This document shows positions 36,382 through 46,203 of a stretch of DNA of 60,090 nt, piece by piece (within the stretch, counting starts at the first letter, position 1; each line of letters starts with the position of its first letter). The stretch spans positions 1-60,090 of the forward strand of contig JASKKT010000007.1 in the NCBI GenBank assembly GCA_030154025.1, given 5' to 3'. The notes under the pieces are model-generated. The model was not told the origin of the DNA and made no database searches. It was given only the letters and a program-made list of their open reading frames with translations. The stretch is from Methanolobus sp. GTDB taxonomy: Archaea; Halobacteriota; Methanosarcinia; Methanosarcinales; Methanosarcinaceae. A program made the position numbers and the translations under genes.

Positions 36382-36849
36382 ATGGTAAAAGTCATCATAT
36401 ACCCGACAAACAGCCTTATCCTTTCCGATCTGGTTGAACGGTTCGGCCATCAACCCATTGCTATGATGGAAAAGATCAAGGAGAAGATCTCAACGGTAAG
36501 CGTGGACTCACCACCACTGAACATTACAGCCGAGGATCCCAAGATGGGTTTGAAGTACGCGGCTGTGGAAGTGCCTGCAGGTGTCAGAGGAAGGATGGCA
36601 ATAGTGGGCCCTATGATAGACGATGCACAGGCGGGTATCATTGTTAACGAGTCTCCTATGGCCTTTGGCTGCATGGGCTGTGCGCGTACCAACGAGTTGA
36701 CAAAGTACCTGATAAGGCAGCGTGATATGCCTGTCCTGGAAGTTGATTATCCGCGCGGGGATAATGAGGAAGAGGCCAAGGAGTTTGTATACAAGATCGC
36801 AGAGTTCTTAAAGTCCCTGCCCAAGGATGAAGAGGAAGGTAAGGCATGA
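36382..36849 (+). CDS. mmp5: Methanogenesis marker protein 5
   Basis: A 155-residue methanogen-specific protein. The [16 protein letters not shown] segment places two cysteines three residues apart, suitable for binding a metal cluster. An acidic tail (KDEEEG) ends the protein. GAGGC precedes the start, and its stop overlaps the mmp15 start by four bases (ATGA). It belongs to the marker set found with the MCR activation complex. Confidence 0.92.
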   Translation: MVKVIIYPTNSLILSDLVERFGHQPIAMMEKIKEKISTVSVDSPPLNITAEDPKMGLKYAAVEVPAGVRGRMAIVGPMIDDAQAGIIVNESPMAFGCMGCARTNELTKYLIRQRDMPVLEVDYPRGDNEEEAKEFVYKIAEFLKSLPKDEEEGKA

Positions 36850-38087
36850 GTGAGAAATCCGTTGTAAAGGTAGCCCTTGTATCCTGCGGCTCTGAGTATG
36901 CAGGTGTTCACAAGGAGCTTGAGTCCGTGGCAAAATCCGTTGATGCCAAACTGGTCTTCCCGGAGATAGATGTTTCTTCCCTGGACAATATCGGCAGGGA
37001 TTTTGGTATCGAGGCAGCCAGCCCCGATCTCCGGCTCATGATGGCAAGGGCCAGGGCCGTGGTCGAGGGAATGGCGGATGTGGACGGAGTGTTCATCACT
37101 TCCTGCTTCAGGTGTGCAGAGGCTGCGATCGTCAGGAACGAACTCCGGCGATATATCCATAAATATTCTGACATCCCTGTTATCAGTTACTCATTCACCG
37201 AGCGCACAACGGCGGCAACCCTGATGACCCGTATGGAAGCCCTTACAACAATAGCAAGGCGGAAGCACCTCCTTGCCAGGGAGCACCAGACAGGGCTCAC
37301 TGCAGGCATAGACTCGGGTTCCACTACAACCAAGGCTGTCGTGATGAAGGATGACAGGATCATAGGCTCCGGATGGGTGCCAACTATCAAGGTCATAGAA
37401 AGTGCTACCGAGGCTTTTAGCCGTGCACTTGAGGAGGCGGGTGTAAAACAGGAGGATATCCAGGCAATAGGCACCACGGGATACGGCCGTTTCCTTGTGG
37501 GTGAACATTTCAAGGCCAAGCTGGTGCAGGAGGAGATCACCGTGAACTCCAAAGGCGCTGTCTATCTTGCCAATAAGCAGAAGGGCCCTGCTACTGTGAT
37601 CGATATCGGCGGTATGGACAACAAGGCTATCTCAGTTGAGGACGGCATACCGGGCATGTTCACCATGGGTGGCATCTGTGCCGGTGCCTCGGGCCGTTTC
37701 CTTGATATGACTGCCAAGAGGCTTGGTGTGGATATCACCGAACTTGGGGCCCTGGCAGTGAAGGGCATGCAGGAGAATGTGGAAATGAACAGCTATTGTA
37801 TCGTTTTCGGCATTCAGTCACTGGTCAATTCCCTTGCAAAAGGCTCCACTCCTGAGGACGTTGCAGCAGCAGCCTGTTACAGTGTAGTGGAGCAGATATT
37901 CGAGCAGCAATTGCAGGAAGTCGATGTCAGGGAACCTCTTATCCTCGTGGGCGGTTCATCCCTTATCGAGGGAGTGCCCAAGGCACTCAGCAAGCTGCTC
38001 AAGATAGAGGTGCTGGTTCCTCCCAACTCCCATCTGATAGGTGCTGTGGGAAGCGCTCTGCTTGCATCAGGGTTCGTGGAGGGGTAA
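36846..38087 (+). CDS. mmp15: Methanogenesis marker protein 15 (BadF/HgdC-like ATPase)
   Basis: A 413-residue protein with an N-terminal domain of about 135 residues (several Cys) and a C-terminal ASKHA ATPase domain of the BadF/BadG/HgdC family. ATP-binding [26 protein letters not shown] and [10 protein letters not shown] are visible; the two Cys in the last two motifs match the HgdC positions that bridge a 4Fe-4S cluster at the dimer interface. It likely couples ATP hydrolysis to low-potential electron transfer for MCR activation, by family analogy. Confidence 0.94.
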   Translation: MSEKSVVKVALVSCGSEYAGVHKELESVAKSVDAKLVFPEIDVSSLDNIGRDFGIEAASPDLRLMMARARAVVEGMADVDGVFITSCFRCAEAAIVRNELRRYIHKYSDIPVISYSFTERTTAATLMTRMEALTTIARRKHLLAREHQTGLTAGIDSGSTTTKAVVMKDDRIIGSGWVPTIKVIESATEAFSRALEEAGVKQEDIQAIGTTGYGRFLVGEHFKAKLVQEEITVNSKGAVYLANKQKGPATVIDIGGMDNKAISVEDGIPGMFTMGGICAGASGRFLDMTAKRLGVDITELGALAVKGMQENVEMNSYCIVFGIQSLVNSLAKGSTPEDVAAAACYSVVEQIFEQQLQEVDVREPLILVGGSSLIEGVPKALSKLLKIEVLVPPNSHLIGAVGSALLASGFVEG

Positions 38088-38091
38088 CACC

Positions 38092-38691
38092 ATGGACGCT
38101 CTTGAGACCTTCGTCGTTGAGTCTGCTGTCCCGCAGGAAGCGGAAGCTTACAGGAGTATTGTGGCCGATGTTATCTCGGAGCTTGTGCTGGGCGGGGCCA
38201 TAGGGAGGATAAAAATAGTACTCAGGCCGGAAGATTCCCTGTTCCAGATGGCTATCCTGTTGAGAGGCAGCCAGCCTCCCGTCAGGCTCGGGGATTTTGC
38301 AGATCTTGGCTATGGGGTGATGGAGCGCAAGGAGGTCAAAATATCCCTGAGGGAGGAGAAATATCTTCCTCTGCTCCTGGAAAAGCTCTGGGCCAGATAC
38401 GGGCGCGGCCAGGTGCTGCAGCCCGAAAGGAAAACTATTATAGTGCGCCAGGATGAGGATCCCGGGGAGGAGATAGAGTACCTGAAAAGCATGCTGATAG
38501 CTGACCCCAAGCAGAGTCTGCAGTCAAGGCTCATCGAGATGGCTATCAGATCGACCCCGGAGGGTTTCAGGGTGCGCTATCACTCCATGAAGGAGAACAG
38601 CTTTATTTTCGTAGCAAGCGAGGATACCCTGAAGCCTGAGTGGATACAGGAGGCACATAATATGCTTGCCGAACTCAAGGAGGCCCGGTAA
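38092..38691 (+). CDS. mmp17: Methanogenesis marker protein 17
   Basis: A 199-residue methanogen-specific protein found with the MCR activation complex in Methanothermobacter and Methanococcus. It shows a mixed alpha/beta pattern with RPEDSLFQMAILLRG and RLIEMAIRSTPEGFRVRYH segments and no cysteines. The ATG follows GGAGGGGTAACACC after mmp15. A longer in-frame start at 38041 lies inside mmp15. Its stop and the mmp7 start overlap as TAATG. Confidence 0.93.
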   Translation: MDALETFVVESAVPQEAEAYRSIVADVISELVLGGAIGRIKIVLRPEDSLFQMAILLRGSQPPVRLGDFADLGYGVMERKEVKISLREEKYLPLLLEKLWARYGRGQVLQPERKTIIVRQDEDPGEEIEYLKSMLIADPKQSLQSRLIEMAIRSTPEGFRVRYHSMKENSFIFVASEDTLKPEWIQEAHNMLAELKEAR

Positions 38692-39626
38692 TGGCTGCAG
38701 TGCTTGAACCTTATATCTATGAGGGTGGGATTCACAAACACACCCTTATCACCGAACTTCTCGAAGACCTGGGAGGGTACCTGATCCAGAAGATCCCGGC
38801 AGCAACCGAAGTCACATTAATCATGCTTATTCCCAAAAAGGATGTCCATCTCATCGAGGAACTGGGTAAGAAACTCCTTGGGAAGCTGACACCGGCTCCC
38901 CTCACAGGTACTGAGATCGCTGTTGTCTCTCCCACGCTTGCAGTTCACCATCTGCCGCACTCGGCCTGCGACGTTGCCGAGCACCTGCGCAGGGACGGGG
39001 CAAACACAAACATGATAGGTCTTGCACGGGGGATGGGAAGAAGGGTTGCACTTTCTGCGGATTACGAAAGACGGCTCATAAACGAGCATGATATTGCCCT
39101 GTTCTCCTTCGGGACCTTTGCCGATTGTATCAAGAACAAGAAGCCCAAGCTCTTTGAAGGCATCGAGATCCCCATCGTGGTGACAGGGGGCCCTGATCTT
39201 CGTACTGAGGACATCCCTAATGCTGATGTCTACATTGGGAATATAGGCAGGGTGGCTCACCGCCTGCGAAAGTCGGAGGAACTGAGTTCCCTGGACATAA
39301 TGAACAAAAAAGTAGCCGAAGTAGTCGGGATCATGAGGGAGGACATCTCAAAGGACCCTCTTGCGGTGCTTCCTCCAAGGGTGATGAAAGAGATATATGA
39401 ACAGATCCCGGAGATTGAACAGGTGCTCACGCCTGCTCCGATGACCCTGCAGCTGGACGGGTTGCGGGTAAAGCTCCCATACGATGAGTTCCGTGAGAAA
39501 GTAGAGAACCTTGAATTCGATGAAGGGACCCGTCTTATGGAACTTGCAAGAGTGCTTCCTTCCAGGATGAAGAACTATATACTAATAAAAATCAAACGTG
39601 AGTCAGAAGTAGGTTTTGCCTTATAG
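38691..39626 (+). CDS. mmp7: Methanogenesis marker protein 7
   Basis: A 311-residue methanogen-specific protein and a known partner of AtwA and McrC in MCR activation preparations. It has alpha/beta repeats and few cysteines (HSACDVAEHL, FADCIKNKK), and ends in a hydrophobic-basic IKIKRESEVGFAL tail. GGAGG lies before the TAATG overlap with mmp17. It ends the tight block; the AhpD-like gene follows after 32 bases. Confidence 0.94.
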   Translation: MAAVLEPYIYEGGIHKHTLITELLEDLGGYLIQKIPAATEVTLIMLIPKKDVHLIEELGKKLLGKLTPAPLTGTEIAVVSPTLAVHHLPHSACDVAEHLRRDGANTNMIGLARGMGRRVALSADYERRLINEHDIALFSFGTFADCIKNKKPKLFEGIEIPIVVTGGPDLRTEDIPNADVYIGNIGRVAHRLRKSEELSSLDIMNKKVAEVVGIMREDISKDPLAVLPPRVMKEIYEQIPEIEQVLTPAPMTLQLDGLRVKLPYDEFREKVENLEFDEGTRLMELARVLPSRMKNYILIKIKRESEVGFAL

Positions 39627-39658
39627 GCAGATTAACAGGACATCGGATTTACGGGGTT

Positions 39659-40135
39659 ATGAGTATGGATATCGAAAAGATAAAAAAGATACTGGACCAG
39701 GAGCCGGAAGATGCTGTCGCTGACATGCTTGAGGATGTCGAAGAGCGTTATGGTGAGATCCCCTATATCATAAATTTCATGAAGGACATGCCTGGCCTGT
39801 TCATCTCAAGGATGATATACGAGAACAGCGTCATGAGGCAGATGGATCTCATAGATCCCAAAACAGTTGAGCTTATAAGTATTGCTGTAGCCTCTGCACT
39901 CAGATGCGAGTACTGCCTAAAGACCCACCTAAGGGTTGCAAAGCGCCTGGGGATCACAAAGGAGGAGATGTTCAGTGCTATTCTTATAGCAGCCACTATC
40001 TCCAGCGCTGCTGTACTTGCAGAAGGCACTCGTTCCCTGGATTCCCAGGTCACCAGCCCAAAGAACGAAACCTCTGGAAAGGGAAGTAACTGTTCTATCT
40101 GCAGTATTGTTTCCCAGCTTCCTGAAGAAGAATAA
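39659..40135 (+). CDS. AhpD-like carboxymuconolactone decarboxylase-family protein
   Basis: A 158-residue CMD/AhpD-family protein. The catalytic pair Cys83-xx-Cys86 with His90 (CEYCLKTH) suggests thiol-disulfide redox activity. A second CSIC motif near the C-terminus (SNCSICSIV) is unusual. It follows mmp7 on the same strand and is a plausible reductant or redox sensor for the activation machinery, by context only. It converges with the presenilin gene. Confidence 0.9.
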   Translation: MSMDIEKIKKILDQEPEDAVADMLEDVEERYGEIPYIINFMKDMPGLFISRMIYENSVMRQMDLIDPKTVELISIAVASALRCEYCLKTHLRVAKRLGITKEEMFSAILIAATISSAAVLAEGTRSLDSQVTSPKNETSGKGSNCSICSIVSQLPEEE

Positions 40136-40163
40136 GGAAAAATAGGAATAGTAATAAAAAGGG

Positions 40164-41087
40164 TCAATAGAGGGGTGTTCCGGCTATCAGGACACCTGCA
40201 AGGTATCCAAGGATAACTCCGCCGTTGAGGAAAGGCAGTCCCGCCTGTGGTTTCCCTTTCATCACCAGTATGCTCAGTGCAATGAATCCTATTATGGTCC
40301 CGGCCATTGCTGTAATTGCAGGGATCGTTATGAACCCGGCTATGAGCTCTGCCCCATATTTCTGCACCAGGAAGACATTTGCGGACACTACCAATATGGT
40401 CGGCATTATGGCATCCCCCAGGCCCATGAAGAAAGCTTCCCTCTTCTGCCCTTCTTCTTTCTTGAAAGAGTCCTCAATGAAGGAATACTTCATATGCCTG
40501 GGAATCACGAATAATATCGGGAGGCGCAGGTCCATGACGCCTTCTGCAAGGTCTATCATGTGCTTTGTCTTATAGACTGCAATCGCATCGTATATTGCAA
40601 GAAGTGCCAGCAGTATTGCCACAGGCAGGATGGAGAGTGATATCCCGAAGATGGCACTGGCCCCCGCACCTATTATAAGGCCGATGATGTTGATCACATA
40701 CCATTCAGGGAACTTATATAGCAGGATTGTGAGCCCTGCTGCGGCAATAATGGAAATCACGTTATTGGTGAGGGGAGATATGTCCGCAATGGATAGCAGG
40801 GCATAGAACACATAATACATCGTGGAACCCACGGCCAGTAATATTGTCAGCTGGATGACCCATTTCATGTTCTTTCTGATAGCCATCAACAGGACGAAGG
40901 TGAATGCAAGTATGAGTATGATATAGTATATGCTGTTAGCGGCAGAGTCCGGATCCTCGAAAGCCCTCATGTCGTTGGCTGCCATTGGTGCTGCAAGCAG
41001 CAAGGCGATCATCTGCACTACTATTATAATGCCTGCCATTGCAAGCATGGGTGCGTATTCCTTAACGCTATTTTTTTCTGAGCTCAA
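40164..41087 (-). CDS. Presenilin/SPP-type intramembrane aspartyl protease
   Basis: A 307-residue polytopic membrane protease of the archaeal presenilin/signal-peptide-peptidase homologue family (DUF1119). Catalytic Asp residues are Asp167 in AIYDAI and Asp225 in GLGDAIMP (numbered from TTG 41087), and GLPFL near the C-terminus is the PAL-equivalent. An upstream ATG at 41147 adds 20 poorly membrane-like residues with no SD. TTG 41087 has GGGAG at 41096-41100, eight bases away, and is preferred. Confidence 0.9.
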   Translation of the reverse strand: MSSEKNSVKEYAPMLAMAGIIIVVQMIALLLAAPMAANDMRAFEDPDSAANSIYYIILILAFTFVLLMAIRKNMKWVIQLTILLAVGSTMYYVFYALLSIADISPLTNNVISIIAAAGLTILLYKFPEWYVINIIGLIIGAGASAIFGISLSILPVAILLALLAIYDAIAVYKTKHMIDLAEGVMDLRLPILFVIPRHMKYSFIEDSFKKEEGQKREAFFMGLGDAIMPTILVVSANVFLVQKYGAELIAGFITIPAITAMAGTIIGFIALSILVMKGKPQAGLPFLNGGVILGYLAGVLIAGTPLY

Positions 41088-41268
41088 TATCGCAACTCCC
41101 TTTGTCAAATATCCCGTAATTGAACAATAGCTGCAAATGTTTTGCAAATGTTTATATTTGTGACAAATATGTTAGATGTAGATGCACTATTTAATTCTAT
41201 GCCAACCTTTATTAAAAAGAAAATAATATAAATAACAAGGACGCTCATATAACTCAAGAGGGAACGTA
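41088..41268. promoter_or_regulatory. Divergent promoter with palindrome and tandem repeat
   Basis: This A/T-rich spacer separates two divergent genes. It contains TTTGTCAAAT (41101-41110), a tandem 11-base repeat TGCAAATGTTT (41132-41142 and 41143-41153), and a perfect 17-base palindrome ATATTTGT-G-ACAAATAT (41154-41170). TATA-like stretches for the plus-strand gene lie near 41221-41235. The repeated TTTG/CAAA half-sites suggest a cooperative regulator. Confidence 0.5.
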
Positions 41269-41592
41269 ATGGAAAGCCGTGACATAATATTCTCTATTGT
41301 AATGGTAGTATCTGCATTTGTTCTTACCTATGAATGGCTTGGAAGGTTCAAGTACAGCCCTGCAAACGCTTTAATAGTACTTTCTGCTATGGTAATGGTG
41401 GGAGCCCTGGCCGCGATGATCCTTTCAGTGGACATGCGCCTGAGAAAGATCGATCATATGCTGGAGGCAAAGGAACGCTCCCTGAGGATCAATGTACAGA
41501 GTGTTGAAGGCAATCTGGATAAAAGAGTGAATGAAGTACTTGTGAAAATGGACGAGATGATGAACTCTCTTGACAGAACCCGTTACAGATAA
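41269..41592 (+). CDS. Two-helix membrane protein with coiled coil, unknown
   Basis: A 107-residue protein with two membrane segments (about 5-22 and 33-53) and a C-terminal amphipathic, charged helix (about 58-105) that could form a coiled coil. I do not recognise a family. GAGGGAACGTA precedes the ATG. It is divergent from the presenilin homologue and shares its promoter region. Confidence 0.8.
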   Translation: MESRDIIFSIVMVVSAFVLTYEWLGRFKYSPANALIVLSAMVMVGALAAMILSVDMRLRKIDHMLEAKERSLRINVQSVEGNLDKRVNEVLVKMDEMMNSLDRTRYR

Positions 41593-41649
41593 TTTTTCCT
41601 GCTTTCAATTGTTTGTAAGAAGTACCAACTATAAATCCGAAAACCATAT

Positions 41650-41665
41650 ATACGTCGAATGACGT
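41650..41665. promoter_or_regulatory. Palindrome at TrmO-like gene promoter
   Basis: TACGTC-GAAT-GACGTA is a perfect inverted repeat overlapping the end of the TATA box (ATATATA, 41645-41651) of the next gene. A protein bound here would block the preinitiation complex, so it is an operator candidate. The start ATG (41708) follows AGAGGTG (41695-41702). Confidence 0.5.
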
Positions 41666-41707
41666 AGTATGATTCGATAGTTTTCATTATATTACAGAGG
41701 TGCGTAC

Positions 41708-41995
41708 ATGCGCATTAACTTAGAGCCGGTAGGTATTATCAAGAAAGCTGGGAAATGTTCCGAGGTTCTGATATACTCTGAGTTTGAGCAACTGATCAAG
41801 AACATTGTCTCAAAAATGAGTAAGAACGAGGAAGCAGGACGCAATCTGCTTATAATACACAAGAATAAAGTCAACAATGATATCCATCAGGTACAGATTA
41901 CAAAAACAAATCTTATCGATTGGGCGGGAAACATCCTTAGAGTGGGGAAAATAGATGCCAATGATGATTCCGTCATCGATGTCAGGTTGGAATAA
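41708..41995 (+). CDS. Short TrmO/UPF0066-like beta-barrel protein
   Basis: A 95-residue protein. The N-terminus ([26 protein letters not shown]) and the C-terminus ([22 protein letters not shown]) resemble the two ends of TrmO/YaeB, the SAM-dependent tRNA t6A methyltransferase. The central region that carries the RSPxRPNPI SAM-binding motif is missing. It is probably a reduced, non-methylating relative; alternatively the similarity is only to the small barrel. It lies 41 bases before fen. Confidence 0.8.
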   Translation: MRINLEPVGIIKKAGKCSEVLIYSEFEQLIKNIVSKMSKNEEAGRNLLIIHKNKVNNDIHQVQITKTNLIDWAGNILRVGKIDANDDSVIDVRLE

Positions 41996-42036
41996 ATAGT
42001 TTCAACCATAAAATAAGTGGATTGGGCGGCAATACT

Positions 42037-43053
42037 ATGGGTGTTGATCTAGGGGACCTCCTGAAAAAGAAGCCCGTAGAGCTATCGGACCTTTCGTCGA
42101 AGGTTATCGCCATAGATGCCTACAACACGCTTTATCAGTTTCTCAGTATTATACGCCAGAGGGATGGTACTCCTTTAAAGGATTCAAAGGGGAATGTCAC
42201 CTCCCATCTCTCAGGCCTGCTTTACAGGATGTCGAGCCTCACGGAGGCAGGCATAAAACCGGTTTTTGTGTTTGACGGAAAGCCCCCTGAGATGAAATCC
42301 TCCACTATAGAAAAGCGTGTGGAGGCCCGTGAGAATGCAAAGATCAAATGGACCCGGGCACAGGAGGCCGGACTTGCAGAGGAGGCCTACAAATATGCTC
42401 AGGCCTCTTCCCGTGTGGATGCGACAATCGTCGAAGACTCCAGGAAGCTGCTGGGTGCCATGGGCATACCCTTTGTGGAAGCGCCATCTGAAGGTGAGGC
42501 TCAGGCTGCCTACATGGTAAGCAGGGGTGATGCGGATTACACCGGCTCCCAGGATTATGATTCCCTGCTATTCGGTGCTCCCCGTGTGGTCAGGAACCTT
42601 ACGGTATCAGGAAAAAGGAAAGTACCCAGAAAGAATCTCTATGTGGATGTGAAACCGGAGGTAATGCAGCTGGAGGAAACCCTTAACGAGCTGGGCATAA
42701 ACCGCGGGCAGCTGATAGATATTGCCCTCTGCGTGGGTACGGATTATAATCCGGGCCTTGCAAATATAGGTCCCAAGAAAGCCCTCAAGCTTGTTAAGGA
42801 GCATGGCAGCATAGAGAAAGTCCTTGACAGGACCGGCAATGAGATCCCCGGGCTAGATGACATAAAGGAGTTCTTTTTGAACCCTCCGGTCACAAAGGAT
42901 TACAAGCTAAACTGGAAGAAGCCAAAAACAGAATCCATTCTGGAGATGCTTTGTGAAGAGCACGACTTTTCCCGTGAAAGGGTCACCAAGGCCTTAGAGA
43001 AGATGGAAGCATCTTCCGGCGGAGGCCAGAGGACACTTGACAGCTGGTTCTGA
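42037..43053 (+). CDS. fen: Flap endonuclease 1 (FEN-1)
   Basis: A 338-residue structure-specific nuclease that removes 5' flaps during Okazaki fragment maturation and base-excision repair. N-terminal MGVDLG, the metal-site [20 protein letters not shown] and [10 protein letters not shown], the H3TH motif and the C-terminal PIP box QRTLDSWF for PCNA binding are all present. ATG 42022 gives five extra residues; MGVDLG at 42037 is the conserved N-terminus needed for the active site. Confidence 0.97.
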   Translation: MGVDLGDLLKKKPVELSDLSSKVIAIDAYNTLYQFLSIIRQRDGTPLKDSKGNVTSHLSGLLYRMSSLTEAGIKPVFVFDGKPPEMKSSTIEKRVEARENAKIKWTRAQEAGLAEEAYKYAQASSRVDATIVEDSRKLLGAMGIPFVEAPSEGEAQAAYMVSRGDADYTGSQDYDSLLFGAPRVVRNLTVSGKRKVPRKNLYVDVKPEVMQLEETLNELGINRGQLIDIALCVGTDYNPGLANIGPKKALKLVKEHGSIEKVLDRTGNEIPGLDDIKEFFLNPPVTKDYKLNWKKPKTESILEMLCEEHDFSRERVTKALEKMEASSGGGQRTLDSWF

Positions 43054-43082
43054 GCTCATCCTTGAAACATTTCCCCTTCTTC

Positions 43083-44630
43083 TCAGCCTTTCCTGACCAG
43101 CAGGGAAGTGCCTGTCATTTCCTCCGGCTTATCGATGCCAAGGATTTCCAGCATGGCAGGTGCAATGTCTGCGAGCTTTCCGGGTTTGAGTGTAATGCCC
43201 TCTCCACCGTTTACAAGTATGCACCTAACAGGATTAGACGTATGTGCAGTATGAGGCTCTCCTGTGACATAATCTATCATCTTTTCAGCATTGCCGTGGT
43301 CCGCTGTAATGAAGGCCGCTCCTCCCACGCTTACCAGTGTGTCTATGATCCTGCCCACGCACTCATCAACAGCCTCAACAGCCTTTACAGTGACATCCAT
43401 GGTACCGGAATGTCCCACCATATCCATATTGGCGTAATTGAGGATAATGACATCATACTTCCCGGACCTTATCCTCTTTATCAGTTCGTCGGTGACCTCA
43501 TAGGCACTCATCTCCGGTTTGAGGTCGTAGGTCGCGATCCTGGGAGAGGGCACGAGGCATCTCTCCTCACCTTCGTTCTGTTTCTCCACTCCTCCGTTGA
43601 AGAAGAAGGTCACATGGGCGTATTTCTCCGTCTCGGCAATACGGAGCTGCTTGAGCCCCTTCCTGCTCAGCACTTCCCCCAGGGTGTTCTCAATATTCTC
43701 AGGCGGGAAGGCAATGGGCACTTCAAGTGTCTCGTCGTACTCTGTCATACATACAAAGAACACATCAGGGGAAGCCCTTCTCTCAAAACCTTCAAAATCC
43801 CTGTTCACGAATGAATATGTCAGCTGGCGGGCCCTGTCCGGCCTGAAGTTGTAGAACACAAGTGAGTCCCCGTCCCTGATGGTTGTCACCGGCATCCCCT
43901 GTTCATCAGTTATCACAGTAGGCTTCACGAACTCATCGTTCTCCCCCCTCTCATAGGCCAGCTCGATGGCGGATACCGGATCCCTTGCGAGAAGTCCTTC
44001 ACCAAGGGTGAGGGCGTCGTATGCAAGCTGCGTGCGCTGCCAGCGCCTGTCGCGGTCCATTGAGTAATACCTGCCCATGACCGTGGCAACCTTTCCAAAT
44101 CCTATTGAGCGGCAGAACTTCTCATGTCCCTTCATGTCCTCAAGGGCAGCCCTCGGAGGAACGTCCCTGCCATCCAGGAAAGCATGTATGTAAATGTTCT
44201 CAAGCCCTTCTTTTTTTGCCATCTCTATAAGGGCTCTGAGATGCTCCATGTGACTATGTACTCCTCCGTATGAGAAAAGCCCCATGACATGGAGGGAGGA
44301 ACTGTTCCTTTTCACATTATCCATGGCCTGAAGCAGCACAGGATTCCTGAAAAATTCACTATCCTCGATGGACTTATTGATCCTGGTAAAATCCTGGTAG
44401 ATTATCCGTCCTGCACCGATGTTAAGGTGTCCGACCTCTGAGTTTCCCATCTGTCCTTGTGGAAGGCCGACAGACTCCCCCGCAGCCTCCAGTAGGCACC
44501 ATGGGTACTTGTCTATAAGGCCGTCAAGCACCGGTGTCCTGGCGGCAAGCACTGCGTTTCCTATTGTTTCCTGTGTGTAACCCCATCCGTCAAGTATCAT
44601 GAGCATGAGGGGTTTTCTGATATTGGACAT
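43083..44630 (-). CDS. gpmI: 2,3-bisphosphoglycerate-independent phosphoglycerate mutase
   Basis: A 515-residue alkaline-phosphatase-superfamily enzyme interconverting 3- and 2-phosphoglycerate with two Mn ions. The nucleophile Ser64 is in [11 protein letters not shown], preceded by [19 protein letters not shown] and HTSNPVRCI supply metal ligands. It is the bacterial/plant-type iPGM rather than the shorter archaeal ApgM. ATG 44657 adds nine residues; ATG 44630 gives the typical N-terminus, but no clear SD distinguishes them. Confidence 0.95.
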   Translation of the reverse strand: MSNIRKPLMLMILDGWGYTQETIGNAVLAARTPVLDGLIDKYPWCLLEAAGESVGLPQGQMGNSEVGHLNIGAGRIIYQDFTRINKSIEDSEFFRNPVLLQAMDNVKRNSSSLHVMGLFSYGGVHSHMEHLRALIEMAKKEGLENIYIHAFLDGRDVPPRAALEDMKGHEKFCRSIGFGKVATVMGRYYSMDRDRRWQRTQLAYDALTLGEGLLARDPVSAIELAYERGENDEFVKPTVITDEQGMPVTTIRDGDSLVFYNFRPDRARQLTYSFVNRDFEGFERRASPDVFFVCMTEYDETLEVPIAFPPENIENTLGEVLSRKGLKQLRIAETEKYAHVTFFFNGGVEKQNEGEERCLVPSPRIATYDLKPEMSAYEVTDELIKRIRSGKYDVIILNYANMDMVGHSGTMDVTVKAVEAVDECVGRIIDTLVSVGGAAFITADHGNAEKMIDYVTGEPHTAHTSNPVRCILVNGGEGITLKPGKLADIAPAMLEILGIDKPEEMTGTSLLVRKG

Positions 44631-44787
44631 GCAAGTGAAATAGTCCTGAAGGTTCATAAATGCGTTGTTTTCAGGATATACAGAACGTGGGCGTCTTTGA
44701 CGTCTCTTGATAGGGATAACCTGGCAGTGCCTGAATGACAGGAAAAATCATAGGGGAAGATGCAGAGAACATCCTCCTCACTTACTC

Positions 44788-45132
44788 TCAGGATGCTTTG
44801 ATGTGTGACAGCAGCAGATTGAACTGCAGCAAAAGGTTGCTTTCCAGAAGGAAAATGTCTCCTCGGGTCCTGTCTTTTCCTATTGCGTTGAGCACAGTGA
44901 ATTCAAGGTCCTTCTCAGCTTCTGTGCGGATCAGGGCGAACGGGTCTGCAGAATCCTTCTTTCTTGCCGCCAGTGTCCTGTTAAGGGCAAAGGGATCAAG
45001 ATAGTTGTTTATCCACAGGTCGAGCTCTCTCCTGTATCGTGCGGAAAGCGGCATGTTTCCTATTAGGTCCAGTACATGCTTCCTGTTCTCTTCATAGTAC
45101 GCAATCCATTCGGTGTTAATACCCCCTGGCAT
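44788..45132 (-). CDS. Hypothetical helical protein
   Basis: A 114-residue, predominantly alpha-helical soluble protein with a tandem-like pair of DPFAL(N/I)RT segments (about 46-53 and 63-70). No family is recognised. It lies upstream of the phosphoglycerate mutase on the same strand with a gap of about 130 bases. Confidence 0.65.
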   Translation of the reverse strand: MPGGINTEWIAYYEENRKHVLDLIGNMPLSARYRRELDLWINNYLDPFALNRTLAARKKDSADPFALIRTEAEKDLEFTVLNAIGKDRTRGDIFLLESNLLLQFNLLLSHIKAS

Positions 45133-45306
45133 CTTATCCTGGCTGGAGTCCGAAACTATTCAAATAAGAGATTGTTTTCTCAATATTTATTGCTTTGTAC
45201 TAATATTTATATTTATCTCAATATGAAAATATAGGTATCGTCATTTATTTATCACTGCACCGGGGAGTTCTATCAGGGAACCATTGTTTTTCTCAGGGGT
45301 TATAAG

Positions 45307-45705
45307 ATGGCAGAGAAGATCGAAAAGTCTGAAGAGGAATGGAAAAAGGTATTATCTAGGGACCAGTATCTCGTATTGAGGCAAAAAGGCACTGAGCCGG
45401 CCTTCACAGGCAAGTACTACAATCTCAAGGAGAAGGGCACTTACCTGTGCGCTGCATGCAAGCAGGAGCTTTTCAGCTCTGATGATAAGTATGACTCAGG
45501 CACAGGCTGGCCAAGTTTCACCAGGCCCATTGCTGAGGACAGGGTAATCAGGCAGGAAGACAACAGCCATTTCATGAAAAGGGTTGAGGTCCTGTGCAGC
45601 AGGTGCGGCAGCCATCTGGGCCACGTATTCGATGACGGTCCCGCGCCCACCGGAGAGAGGTTCTGTATGAATTCCATATCCATTGACTTCAGGAAAGCGG
45701 AATGA
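45307..45705 (+). CDS. msrB: Peptide-methionine (R)-S-oxide reductase
   Basis: A 132-residue MsrB that reduces methionine-R-sulfoxide in proteins. Catalytic Cys120 lies in RFCMNSISIDF, and zinc ligands are Cys48, Cys51, Cys97 and Cys100 (CAAC...CSRC). The GTGWPSF and HLGHVFDDGP motifs are intact. A resolving Cys equivalent to the usual position (GWPSF region) is absent, so recycling is probably through an external thiol. CAGGGGTTATAAG precedes the ATG. Confidence 0.96.
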   Translation: MAEKIEKSEEEWKKVLSRDQYLVLRQKGTEPAFTGKYYNLKEKGTYLCAACKQELFSSDDKYDSGTGWPSFTRPIAEDRVIRQEDNSHFMKRVEVLCSRCGSHLGHVFDDGPAPTGERFCMNSISIDFRKAE

Positions 45706-45789
45706 GCAGGTTCCAGGTTAAGTGTCATATATAATAAGGTAAGGCCGTAGCAGAGGTCACTATGAAATGACCTCCGAACCTGTCTCACT

Positions 45790-46203
45790 TTACCTTACAT
45801 TCACGGTCATGTTCATTTCAGGAGCATTCTCGATACTGAAAGTGTACGTCCCGCGATTCTCAAAGGTATGGTAGTACAGGTTTCCGTACTTGATCTCCTG
45901 TTTCTCGAAAAGGTCATCATCACTTAGGAGGGTATAGACCTTTTGTTGATTGTAGTTTCTCCAGGTGACCGTATCTTCCCTGTTAATATCCAGCTCTGCA
46001 GGTTTGAATCCGAAGAACTCCATTCTTACAGGATATTGTACAGCACCTACAGCAGATGCAGCTTCTTCATCTGTCTCTTCTTCATTTGCCGGTACCTGAA
46101 CCTGTCCTGCTGTCGTGTCTTCTGAATCTGCCTGTTCTTCCGCACACCCGGAAACTATTACGAGTGCTATTACAAGAATAAACAACAACCACTTCGATCT
46201 CAT
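45790..46203 (-). CDS. Cupredoxin-like lipoprotein
   Basis: A 137-residue lipoprotein with a signal ending in VSGC (Cys20), an acidic linker (about 21-50) and a beta-sandwich resembling a cupredoxin (EFFGFKPAELDINREDTVTWRN...YTFSIENAPEMNMTVNV). The usual His-Cys-His-Met copper set is incomplete: no Cys or terminal His cluster remains, so copper binding is doubtful. It is convergent with msrB. Confidence 0.85.
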   Translation of the reverse strand: MRSKWLLFILVIALVIVSGCAEEQADSEDTTAGQVQVPANEEETDEEAASAVGAVQYPVRMEFFGFKPAELDINREDTVTWRNYNQQKVYTLLSDDDLFEKQEIKYGNLYYHTFENRGTYTFSIENAPEMNMTVNVR

